From assembly GCA_023666645.1 (NCBI GenBank), contig JAMPBP010000004.1:1-57989 (forward strand): 57,989 nt of DNA. Direction: 5' to 3'. A model generated the notes under the pieces. The model saw only the letters and a list, made by a program, of their open reading frames with translations, did not search any database and had not been told where the DNA came from. This DNA comes from Clostridiales bacterium. GTDB lineage: Bacteria; Bacteroidota; Bacteroidia; Bacteroidales; Muribaculaceae. Made by a program: the position numbers and the translations under genes. Within the stretch, counting starts at the first letter, position 1. The number at the start of each line of letters is the position of its first letter. Positions 8,910 to 17,055 of this stretch are shown here, in pieces.

Positions 8910-9521
8910 TTACTTGTTGAGACGTGAGTCGATGTAGTCGGTGAGCAGTCTTATGGCTACAGTGTTGGCTCCTCCTTGAGGAATAATCAGGTCAGCGAAT
9001 CTCTTGGATGGTTCGATATACATGCAGTGCATGGGTTTAAGGATGTCCTGATAACGGTCGATAACCATCTGGGGTGTGCGTCCCCGCTCAATGCAGTCGC
9101 GAGAAATGACACGGATGAGACGGTCATCGGGGTCTGCGTCAACGAAGCATTTCACATCCATCATTTCGCGGAGTATTGGTTCGGTGAGAACCAGAATTCC
9201 TTCCACGATGACAACATCACGAGGCTCTATGTGTATCGTTTCTTTCTGGCGGGTGCATGTGAGGTATGAATAGGTTGGCATCTCGATAGCTTTGCCGGCC
9301 TTGAGCTGCTTGAGATGTTCAACCAGAAGAGTCCACTCAATGGCGGCGGGTTCATCGAAGTTGATTTTACTACGTTGTTCCACGGGAATGTGGCTGGAGT
9401 CCTTGTAGTAAGAGTCTTGAGGTATGACAGCAACTTCGCCGGCGGCGAAGCTGTCGATGATCTTATTGACTACTGTGGTCTTTCCCGAGCCGGTGCCACC
9501 GGCAATTCCTATTATGAGCAT
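8910..9521 (-). CDS. udk: Uridine kinase
   Basis: A 203-residue P-loop kinase that phosphorylates uridine and cytidine in pyrimidine salvage. The start MLIIGIAGG puts the P-loop GTGSGKT at residues 9-15; an in-frame TTG six codons earlier is less likely. Other family marks are the PQDSYYKD segment, the FDEPAAIEW segment that contacts the nucleoside, and the late RDCIERGRT. Length equals that of other bacterial Udk proteins. It is the first gene of the minus-strand group leading to lptB. Confidence 0.93.
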   Translation of the reverse strand: MLIIGIAGGTGSGKTTVVNKIIDSFAAGEVAVIPQDSYYKDSSHIPVEQRSKINFDEPAAIEWTLLVEHLKQLKAGKAIEMPTYSYLTCTRQKETIHIEPRDVVIVEGILVLTEPILREMMDVKCFVDADPDDRLIRVISRDCIERGRTPQMVIDRYQDILKPMHCMYIEPSKRFADLIIPQGGANTVAIRLLTDYIDSRLNK

Positions 9522-9619
9522 ATGAATGAGATAATACAATTAGACCACGAAGTTACAAAAAATTGTTCAGTGAAAGAAAAAAAGAGGTTCAATGAACATA
9601 TGAATAATAAAATTTGTAT

Positions 9620-9627
9620 TATTTTTG
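9620..9627 (+). promoter_or_regulatory. Possible -7 box upstream of the SIMPL-uvrA unit
   Basis: TATTTTTG matches TAnnTTTG on the plus strand about 100 nt before the SIMPL gene. No TTTG is seen at the -33 distance, so the call is weak. Confidence 0.3.
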
Positions 9628-9727
9628 CATAGCAACTCAACCTATACTCCAATATAATCTGCGTTGGACAAATGGTGGATATTTCTGCACGTTTTGAAAA
9701 AGCCGGTTATGTGTTTTGTAGAATGAG

Positions 9728-10471
9728 ATGACGAATTCAAATATGAACTCAATAAATATCAGAGACATGAAAAATACAACTATAATTCAGTCGGTAATTG
9801 TTGCCATAGGTCTTGCATTGGTGGGGCTGTTCATTAAGCAAGGTATAGATAATTTTTCCAATCGTGACCGTATCGTCACAGTGAGAGGCCTTGCAGAGCG
9901 CGAGGTGAAGGCCAATAGTGTTACATGGCCGGTAGTCTATCAGTGTGCCGCAAATGACTTGTCGACCATATATAGCGATATAACCACCAAGAGTGGCAAG
10001 ATTGTGCAGTTTCTTAAGGATAATGGAGTACAGGAATCGGAAATCGAGGTTATAGCACCCAGTGTGACCGATAATCAGGCCAATCCCTATAGTTCCAATA
10101 TACCTCGTAACCGCTACAGCGTAGACGGAGTGATCGTAGTCACATCGGGCAATGTCGATCTCATAACATCGCTTATAAAGCGACAGGGCGAGTTGTTGAA
10201 GGAGGGAGTTGCAGTCGTATCAGGCGGTTGGGAAAACCGTATCAGCTACAGCTATACCGATCTTAATGCAATCAAGCCTGAGATGATAGCCGAGGCCACC
10301 GCTAATGCACGTCAGGCTGCCAAGAAATTTGCCGATGATTCAGAGAGTGTGCTCGGTAAAATCAAAACAGCGTCTCAGGGTCAGTTCTCAATTGAGAATC
10401 GCGATTCATACACTCCTTACATTAAAAATGTAAGAGTTGTCTCTACTATAACCTATTACCTTGAGGATTAG
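9728..10471 (+). CDS. SIMPL domain-containing (DUF541) membrane-anchored protein
   Basis: A protein of up to 247 residues with one N-terminal hydrophobic segment (about residues 19-37 from the first ATG) followed by a SIMPL/DUF541 domain, starting RIVTVRGLAEREVKAN. The domain faces the periplasm. BP26-type members form oligomers; their biochemical role is unclear. The ATG at 9767 (MKNTTIIQ) gives a more usual signal-anchor than 9728 and may be the true start. The stop is 20 nt before uvrA, so both are probably cotranscribed. Confidence 0.85.
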   Translation: MTNSNMNSINIRDMKNTTIIQSVIVAIGLALVGLFIKQGIDNFSNRDRIVTVRGLAEREVKANSVTWPVVYQCAANDLSTIYSDITTKSGKIVQFLKDNGVQESEIEVIAPSVTDNQANPYSSNIPRNRYSVDGVIVVTSGNVDLITSLIKRQGELLKEGVAVVSGGWENRISYSYTDLNAIKPEMIAEATANARQAAKKFADDSESVLGKIKTASQGQFSIENRDSYTPYIKNVRVVSTITYYLED

Positions 10472-10491
10472 CATTAATCAATAGAACATTG

Positions 10492-13290
10492 ATGGACGAA
10501 GAGTCAATAGTAATCAAAGGGGCGCGTGTCAACAACTTGAAAAATGTTGATGTCACGTTGCCCCGTAATAAATTCATTGTCATAACGGGATTGTCGGGGT
10601 CGGGGAAATCATCCTTGGCCTTCGATACGTTATATGCCGAGGGACAGCGTCGCTATGTCGACAGTCTGTCGAGTTATGCACGCCAGTTCATAGGTCGCAT
10701 GTCCAAACCCGAGGTTGACTATATCAAGGGATTGCCACCGGCCATAGCCATCGAGCAAAAGGTGACTGTGCGTAATCCCCGTAGTACAGTAGGAACATCG
10801 ACTGAGATATATGACTATCTGCGTCTGCTCTTCGCACGCTTGGGACGCACCTATTCCCCCGTATCAGGTCTTGAGGTAAAGCGTCACAATATCAACGATG
10901 TAGTTGATACAGCTTATACCTATCCTTTAGGTATGCGTCTTGTGGTACTTGCACCTGTATCTCTCCCTCAAGGAAGGAGCATGGAAGAGCAACTCGATAT
11001 TTTTGACAAGGAAGGGTACAGCCGTCTTTTCATTGATGATGAATTTGTCGACATTGATGACTGCAGGAATTTAAAGAATGTCCCTGATGTCAAGGAAATG
11101 TTTCTTGTCATTGACCGTCTTGCAGTGAGTGATGATGCCGATGAACGCACGCGTCTTGCCGACTCGGTTGAGACTGCGTTCTTTGAGGGTCATGATATGA
11201 TGCGTCTTGTGGTTTGGGATAATGATGGGGTAGCACACAGTTATGACTTTTCAAAACGGTTTGAAGCCGACGGAATTACATTTCTGGAACCCAATGACCA
11301 GATGTTCAATTTCAACAATCCCTATGGTGCATGTCCGGTATGTGAAGGTTTTGGCAAGACTACAGGTATAGATGAGAATCTTGTTATTCCCAACAAAGCA
11401 CTGTCGGTATATGAAGATGCTGTTGTGTGCTGGCGTGGAGAAAAGATGGGAGAGTGGAAAACCGAGTTTATAAAATGTGCCTCCCAACATAATTTTCCGA
11501 TACATCGGCCATACATGCAACTCACTGACGAGCAGAAGCATTATCTGTGGCACGGAGGTTCGGATTTTCCTGGTATCGACGGATTTTTCCAGATGGTTGA
11601 GCGTAATTTATACAAGATTCAGTATAGGGTGATGCTCGCACGCTACAGAGGTAAGACTATTTGCCCTGAGTGTCACGGTGAGCGTTTGCGTCCCGAAGCT
11701 TTATATGTCAAGGTGGGGGGAGCGACAATCACTGATCTGGTGAAGATGCCTATTACTGACTTGAAGCGATGGTTTGATGATTTTACCCCAGAGGGTAATG
11801 ATCTTAAGGTCGGTGCCCGTCTTGTCAAGGAAATAAGGAGCCGGCTTGATTATATGATTAATGTAGGGTTGGGTTACCTCACACTTGACCGACTGTCAAA
11901 TACTCTATCGGGAGGTGAGAGTCAGCGCATCAATCTCGCCACATCGCTTGGAAGTAGTCTTGTAGGATCGCTATATATTCTCGACGAGCCGAGTATAGGG
12001 TTGCATTCAAGGGATACGGCACGTCTGATTGATGTTTTGCGCCGGTTGCAACAGTTGGGAAATACCGTTGTCGTTGTAGAGCATGACCAGGAGATAATGG
12101 AGGCAGCCGATTATATCGTTGACGTGGGGCCGATGGCTGGACGTATGGGTGGACAAATCGTGTATCAAGGTGACTATAGTCATCTGAGTGAAGCTCAGTA
12201 TAGCTATACTGCCAAGTATCTCACAGGGCAGATGTCCATACCTGTGCCTAATAGCCGGCGCAAATGGAGTAGTTATATCGAGGTGAAGGGGGCTGTTGAG
12301 AATAATCTGAAGAATATCGACGTTAAGTTCCCTCTTGGAGTGATGACTGTGGTTACCGGAGTGAGTGGAAGCGGAAAGTCGACACTCGTGCGGGATATTT
12401 TATACCGTGCGATTGCCCGTAGACTTGATATGAGCGTAGACGCACCGGGAGCATTCAAGGAGTTGGCCGGAGACATCTCGCGCATCAAGGCTGTTGACTT
12501 TGTCGATCAGAACCCAATTGGCAAGTCAAGCCGTTCCAATCCAGCTACATATCTAAAGGCTTATGATGAGATTCGAGCCTTATATGCCGACCAACAGGCT
12601 TCGAAACAGATGGGTTATACCGCAACAACCTTTTCATTCAATGCCGACGGAGGCAGATGTGATGAGTGTAAGGGTGAAGGTACTGTTACCATAGAGATGC
12701 AGTTTATGGCCGATATAACCATACAGTGTGAATCGTGCCATGGTCAACGTTTCAAGCGGGAAGTGCTGGAGGTGAAATATGCCGGTAAAAATATCAGCGA
12801 GATTCTCGATATGACAGTTAACCAGGCTATAGAATTTTTTTCGGCCGGACAAGGTGCAATAGAGAAACGTATTGTAAAACGTCTGCAACCACTTCAGGAT
12901 GTGGGGCTTGGTTATATTAAACTTGGTCAATCATCGTCAACATTGTCAGGTGGTGAAAATCAACGTGTCAAATTGGCCTTTTATCTCGCCAATGAGAAGA
13001 TAGAGCCGACACTGTTTATATTTGACGAACCTACTACTGGATTGCATTTCCATGATATCACAAGGTTGCTCGATTCGTTCAACCGTCTTATAGCCGGTGG
13101 ACACACTGTCCTGATTATCGAGCATAATCTTGATGTAGTGAAGTGTGCCGACCATGTTATCGATATCGGAGAGGAGGGTGGAGCCAATGGCGGCTATATC
13201 GTTGCCGAGGGTACCCCTGAGGATATTGTCAAGCAGGGTAAGGGGTATACTGCATCCTATTTAAAAGAAAAGTTTGAAACCGGGTGTTGA
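10492..13290 (+). CDS. uvrA: Excinuclease ABC subunit A (UvrA)
   Basis: A 932-residue DNA damage sensor of nucleotide excision repair. It has two ABC ATPase halves. Half I: Walker A GLSGSGKS at 33-40, zinc-type cysteine pairs CPVC and CPEC, signature LSGGESQR, Walker B LYILDEPSIGLH. Half II: Walker A GVSGSGKS, zinc module CDEC and CESC, signature LSGGENQR, Walker B LFIFDEPTTGLH. Length is the usual 930-950. Start: the ATG at 10492 is preferred over the TTG just before it. Bacteroidetes often carry two uvrA genes; which copy this is cannot be told. Confidence 0.96.
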   Translation: MDEESIVIKGARVNNLKNVDVTLPRNKFIVITGLSGSGKSSLAFDTLYAEGQRRYVDSLSSYARQFIGRMSKPEVDYIKGLPPAIAIEQKVTVRNPRSTVGTSTEIYDYLRLLFARLGRTYSPVSGLEVKRHNINDVVDTAYTYPLGMRLVVLAPVSLPQGRSMEEQLDIFDKEGYSRLFIDDEFVDIDDCRNLKNVPDVKEMFLVIDRLAVSDDADERTRLADSVETAFFEGHDMMRLVVWDNDGVAHSYDFSKRFEADGITFLEPNDQMFNFNNPYGACPVCEGFGKTTGIDENLVIPNKALSVYEDAVVCWRGEKMGEWKTEFIKCASQHNFPIHRPYMQLTDEQKHYLWHGGSDFPGIDGFFQMVERNLYKIQYRVMLARYRGKTICPECHGERLRPEALYVKVGGATITDLVKMPITDLKRWFDDFTPEGNDLKVGARLVKEIRSRLDYMINVGLGYLTLDRLSNTLSGGESQRINLATSLGSSLVGSLYILDEPSIGLHSRDTARLIDVLRRLQQLGNTVVVVEHDQEIMEAADYIVDVGPMAGRMGGQIVYQGDYSHLSEAQYSYTAKYLTGQMSIPVPNSRRKWSSYIEVKGAVENNLKNIDVKFPLGVMTVVTGVSGSGKSTLVRDILYRAIARRLDMSVDAPGAFKELAGDISRIKAVDFVDQNPIGKSSRSNPATYLKAYDEIRALYADQQASKQMGYTATTFSFNADGGRCDECKGEGTVTIEMQFMADITIQCESCHGQRFKREVLEVKYAGKNISEILDMTVNQAIEFFSAGQGAIEKRIVKRLQPLQDVGLGYIKLGQSSSTLSGGENQRVKLAFYLANEKIEPTLFIFDEPTTGLHFHDITRLLDSFNRLIAGGHTVLIIEHNLDVVKCADHVIDIGEEGGANGGYIVAEGTPEDIVKQGKGYTASYLKEKFETGC

Positions 13291-13303
13291 GGTTTCAAAC
13301 TTT
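13269..13303. terminator. Bidirectional hairpin terminator between uvrA and DUF4293 gene
   Basis: A perfect 13-bp stem (13269-13281 with 13291-13303) encloses a 9-nt loop that contains the uvrA stop codon. On the minus strand it is followed by a U-rich tail (TTTCTTTTAA complement sense), so it fits best as the end of the DUF4293/lysA unit, and it also ends the convergent uvrA transcript. Confidence 0.6.
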
Positions 13304-13335
13304 CTTATGAAATAAGTGATGACCTATAGGATAGA

Positions 13336-13761
13336 TTATCTCAGACGGTCATAGCTACGTAGCAATTTCAGGTCTTTACCCATGCGATATCTTGCCGCAA
13401 TGGTGAGGAACAGTGCAAATAGAAGAGCTACAGGAGCTCCTGCCCAGGCTATCTTCCACATATCGCCAATATTTGATAGGATAATGAATGTTGTTGCTGC
13501 TGAAGCAATGATGAGCAAAATGCATACTGCTGCCACAAGCCTTTGAAAGCTCAGATTCTTAAATAGAAATATATCGATAAGCAGCAGTAGTGTTATGAGG
13601 CTGTTCAATACCAATAATATGGGATAATCGAGAGTTACGAGCTCTACAGTGGTTGCAGGGTCTGTTGCATCGATGATTAATCCAAATGGAAGATAGAATA
13701 CAAGAGTCATTGCTATAATTGCAAGAAGAAGATAGAGCGATTGCAAGCGTTGTATTACCAT
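13336..13761 (-). CDS. DUF4293 family membrane protein
   Basis: A 141-residue protein with four predicted membrane segments, beginning MVIQRLQSLYLLLA as in the Bacteroidetes-restricted DUF4293 family, and with a short basic C-terminal tail. No function is known. It is the last gene of the clpP-to-lysA series, 15 nt after lysA. Confidence 0.8.
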   Translation of the reverse strand: MVIQRLQSLYLLLAIIAMTLVFYLPFGLIIDATDPATTVELVTLDYPILLVLNSLITLLLLIDIFLFKNLSFQRLVAAVCILLIIASAATTFIILSNIGDMWKIAWAGAPVALLFALFLTIAARYRMGKDLKLLRSYDRLR

Positions 13762-13776
13762 GATTTATATGTGATA

Positions 13777-14931
13777 TTAATTGAATATTGCTGAGGGTAA
13801 TGGACGTAGGTTATATTGAGATGCCATTGTCTCGCCGTAAGCTCCAGCCGAGCGTATGGCAAGAATATCGCCACGGTGCAGCTCTGGTAGCTTTTCGTCG
13901 GTGGCGAAGACATCGCTCGATTCACATATAGGGCCTACCACATCGTAGGTATAAATGGGACGGCTATTGGAATCTTCACTGATCAGCTGGATGGCATGGT
14001 GGGATTGATACAGTGCTGGCCTTATGAGCTCGGTCATGCCTGCGTCGACTATTGCAAATTTTCTTGCAGTTGATTCCTTGACGTAAATCACCCGTGTGAT
14101 GAGCGAGCCACATTGGGCTACAACTGACCTTCCCAGCTCAAAATGGACTTCCTGATGTGGATCGAGATTCAGATTGTCCTTGAAGATTCTGAAGTAGCTG
14201 TTGAAGTCGGGTATAGGTGATTGGTCGGGGTTGTCATAATCTATGCCAAGACCTCCTCCCACATTGATGCTTTTGAAAAGAATGCCACGTTGCTTGTATT
14301 TGTCAGTGAGCATGTTGATACGTTCACACAACAATCGATAGCTGTCGAGACATGTGAGTTGGGAGCCGATATGGAAATGTAGGCCGATGAGGTTGATAGC
14401 CGGTAGTTTGGTGGCAATTTCTATAGCTTGGTCAAGCTGTGCCATATCGATACCAAACTTATTTTCACTGAGTCCGGTAGTGATATATTTATGAGTGTGT
14501 GCGTCGATTTGAGGGTTTACGCGCAATGCTATGGTTGCTATCTTGCCGGCTTTGCGGGCCAAGTTGTCGATTACTTCAAGTTCGGGTATGGATTCGACGT
14601 TAAAGCACTCGATGTCGTGGCTCAGTGCCAGATTGATTTCCCTATCGGTTTTACCTACACCGGCAAATACAATTTTGTCGGCTGGAAAACCTGCATTAAC
14701 CGCTGCGGCAATTTCATTACCGCTCACACAATCGGCACCGAGAGGGTAGGATGAAATAATGTGAAGCAATTCCTTGCGCGCATTGGCTTTGACTGCGTAG
14801 TGTACCTTAAACCGCAGGTCGATTGAGGCAGCGCGTGTGAGTGCCTCAAGGGTACGGTTCAGCAATTCCAGGTCATAGTAATACACAGGAGTGCGCGTTG
14901 CTTCAAATGTTTCAAATGGAGGATTAATCAT
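13777..14931 (-). CDS. lysA: Diaminopimelate decarboxylase
   Basis: A 384-residue fold-type III PLP enzyme that converts meso-diaminopimelate to L-lysine, the last step of lysine synthesis. Lys48 in HYAVKANA is the PLP Schiff-base residue. Other motifs: HFHIGSQL, the phosphate-binding VGGGLGIDYD, ELGRSVV, and the C-terminal CESSDVFA catalytic cysteine segment with GAYGETMASQYN. It follows aspartokinase by 24 nt, so the first and last steps of the pathway are cotranscribed. Confidence 0.94.
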   Translation of the reverse strand: MINPPFETFEATRTPVYYYDLELLNRTLEALTRAASIDLRFKVHYAVKANARKELLHIISSYPLGADCVSGNEIAAAVNAGFPADKIVFAGVGKTDREINLALSHDIECFNVESIPELEVIDNLARKAGKIATIALRVNPQIDAHTHKYITTGLSENKFGIDMAQLDQAIEIATKLPAINLIGLHFHIGSQLTCLDSYRLLCERINMLTDKYKQRGILFKSINVGGGLGIDYDNPDQSPIPDFNSYFRIFKDNLNLDPHQEVHFELGRSVVAQCGSLITRVIYVKESTARKFAIVDAGMTELIRPALYQSHHAIQLISEDSNSRPIYTYDVVGPICESSDVFATDEKLPELHRGDILAIRSAGAYGETMASQYNLRPLPSAIFN

Positions 14932-14955
14932 TATACAAATTGGGTATCATGTGTT

Positions 14956-16269
14956 TTATTTGAACAAATTGTCGCTCAGGGAGTTGAGAGCCTTCACTTT
15001 GTCCTCCTTGCTTACAAGGAATGAAATATTATAGTTGCTGCCACCATATGAGATCATTCTTACTGGAATATCCTGCAATGCTTCGAGAGCACGGCTCTCA
15101 AAACCGCAGTTGTGCCACTCAAGGTCACCTACGACACATACTATAACCATGTCATGGTCAATAGTGACCGTGCCAAACTTTTTGAGGTCGTTGACAATGT
15201 TGTCAAGTTCCTTGGTGTTGTCGACTGTAACAGAGACGCCAACTTCGCTTGTGGCGATCATGTCGATAGGAGTCTTATGGGTTTCGAAAATCTCGAATAC
15301 CTTGCGCAGGAAACCATAAGCGAGGAGCATTCGGCTCGACTTGATCTTGATGGCGGTTATATTGTCTTTGGCAGCAACGGCTTTGATGCGGTGTGATGGC
15401 AATGAATTATATATGACTGTGCCCGGTGCATCGGGATCCATTGTGTTAAGCAACCTTACAGGGATGTTGTTAAGCTTGGCTGGCAGGACACAAGTGGGGT
15501 GCAGGATCTTAGCACCGAAGTAGGCCAACTCGGCTGCTTCCTCGAAGTGAAGCTCATCAACCGGCTTTGTGCCTTCTACATATCGGGGGTCATTGTTGTG
15601 CATGCCGTCGATGTCGGTCCATATTTCAATTTCATCGACACCGAGCACCGCTCCGATTACAGAGGCGGTGAGGTCACTTCCTCCACGATGCAGATTGTCA
15701 ATTTCGCCATAGGCGTTGCGGCATATGTAGCCTTGAGTGAGATAAATTTGAGCATCGGCGTTGCGCTCGAGCAGAGTTTCAAGCTTTTGCTTTATGTATT
15801 GAGTGTCGGGCTCGTCGTTCTTGTCTGTGCGCATGTATTCGAGAGCCGGCAATATGGCGACGTCAACATGCTGTTCCCTCAGGTAGTGGTACATCAAAGC
15901 CACTGAAATCATCTCACCGCGTGAAAGAATCTCTTTTTCTTCAAACAGAGTGAACAGGTCTTTGCTAAATGACCGTATATAATTGAAGTTGTCACGTACT
16001 TCGTTTAGGGCCAGCATTTTGTACTCATCAGAGTCGTAGAGCTCATCTATTACCTTGCGGTATTTTGCTTCAAGGTTATTGATTATTTCCTTAGCTCCTT
16101 CCACATTGCGTTTATAGAGATAATCAGAAATCTCTACGAGTGAATTGGTCGTGCCTGACATAGCCGACAGAACAATTATATTCTTGCCGCGATTGGCAAT
16201 GAGCTTTGCTACATCCTTGATGCGCTGGGCACTACCTACCGATGTGCCGCCAAACTTTAATACTTTCAT
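14956..16269 (-). CDS. lysC: Aspartate kinase
   Basis: A 437-residue monofunctional aspartokinase that starts the aspartate family pathway (lysine, threonine, methionine, diaminopimelate). MKVLKFGGTSVGS at the start is the kinase signature; LSRGEMIS, GGSDLTAS and IWTDIDGM follow. The C-terminal 150 residues hold two ACT domains (VFEIFETHKTPIDM; GGSNYNISFLV), the usual site of feedback by lysine or threonine. The start at 16269 is chosen because upstream codons belong to the ftsE-lysC gap and precede the conserved N-terminus. No lysine riboswitch-like leader is visible. Confidence 0.94.
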   Translation of the reverse strand: MKVLKFGGTSVGSAQRIKDVAKLIANRGKNIIVLSAMSGTTNSLVEISDYLYKRNVEGAKEIINNLEAKYRKVIDELYDSDEYKMLALNEVRDNFNYIRSFSKDLFTLFEEKEILSRGEMISVALMYHYLREQHVDVAILPALEYMRTDKNDEPDTQYIKQKLETLLERNADAQIYLTQGYICRNAYGEIDNLHRGGSDLTASVIGAVLGVDEIEIWTDIDGMHNNDPRYVEGTKPVDELHFEEAAELAYFGAKILHPTCVLPAKLNNIPVRLLNTMDPDAPGTVIYNSLPSHRIKAVAAKDNITAIKIKSSRMLLAYGFLRKVFEIFETHKTPIDMIATSEVGVSVTVDNTKELDNIVNDLKKFGTVTIDHDMVIVCVVGDLEWHNCGFESRALEALQDIPVRMISYGGSNYNISFLVSKEDKVKALNSLSDNLFK

Positions 16270-16318
16270 TTTTTGAATTATGTGATAACTCCTGATATTA
16301 AATAATGTTACAAAGTTC

Positions 16319-16999
16319 TTAGTTGTAAGATACGATTCCGTCGTCGAAAACGGTGCCTTTCTCACATCTCAACACCCTTGCCGGGAATTGTTCAACCATG
16401 GCCAGATTGTGTGTGGCCATGAGCACGGCTGTACCCTCTTGGGCTATGGAAAGCATGAGCCGTATGATGTGTTCTCCGGTTCCGGGGTCAAGATTGGCTG
16501 TGGGTTCGTCGGCAATAATGAGCTTGGGTCTGTTGAGTAATGCTCTTGCTATGACGACACGTTGTTGTTCTCCTCCCGATAACTCATGTGGGTGCTTATA
16601 GCATTTCTTGTCCATGCCCACTTGGGTGAGGACTTCGTTGATGCGCTTGTCGATCAAATTCTTGTCAACCCAGCCTGTTGCCTGCAGTACAAAGAGGAGG
16701 TTGTCATAGACAGAACGGTCGCTGAGCAGTTGGAAGTCCTGGAAGACAATTCCTATTTGTCGACGCAGGAATGGTATATCCTGACGTTTTATCGAGAGCA
16801 TGTCGTATCCCATCACCTGAGCGCTTCCCGATGAAACAGCGACCTCTGCATAAAGTGATTTCATAATGGTGCTTTTGCCACTTCCCACAGCGCCTATGAG
16901 ATATGTGAATTCACCTTCCTGGAGAGTGAAGGATACATGTGACAAGACAGCGTGTTCCTTGCGGTATATGTCGACATTACGATAGTTGACGATGCTCAT
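16319..16999 (-). CDS. ftsE: Cell division ABC transporter ATP-binding protein FtsE-like
   Basis: A 226-residue ABC ATPase: Walker A GAVGSGKST at 36-44, Q-loop VFQDFQLL, signature LSGGEQQR, Walker B LIIADEPTANLD, His in MATHN. The sequence is closest to FtsE, which with the membrane protein FtsX controls septal peptidoglycan hydrolases. No ftsX is next to it; upstream is recQ (56 nt) and downstream lysC (49 nt). A LolD-like lipoprotein exporter ATPase is the main alternative. Confidence 0.78.
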   Translation of the reverse strand: MSIVNYRNVDIYRKEHAVLSHVSFTLQEGEFTYLIGAVGSGKSTIMKSLYAEVAVSSGSAQVMGYDMLSIKRQDIPFLRRQIGIVFQDFQLLSDRSVYDNLLFVLQATGWVDKNLIDKRINEVLTQVGMDKKCYKHPHELSGGEQQRVVIARALLNRPKLIIADEPTANLDPGTGEHIIRLMLSIAQEGTAVLMATHNLAMVEQFPARVLRCEKGTVFDDGIVSYN

Positions 17000-17055
17000 T
17001 CCGGTTGTGATTTGATTACAGATTGCAGTTGATACAGGTTATTGGGTTACAGGCA

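Noticed and set aside
16270..16318. A lysine riboswitch upstream of lysC
   Set aside because: The gap to ftsE is only 49 nt and shows no L-box-like structure.
16270..16365. Longer aspartokinase start overlapping ftsE
   Set aside because: The conserved N-terminus begins at 16269; the extra codons run through the gap into ftsE.
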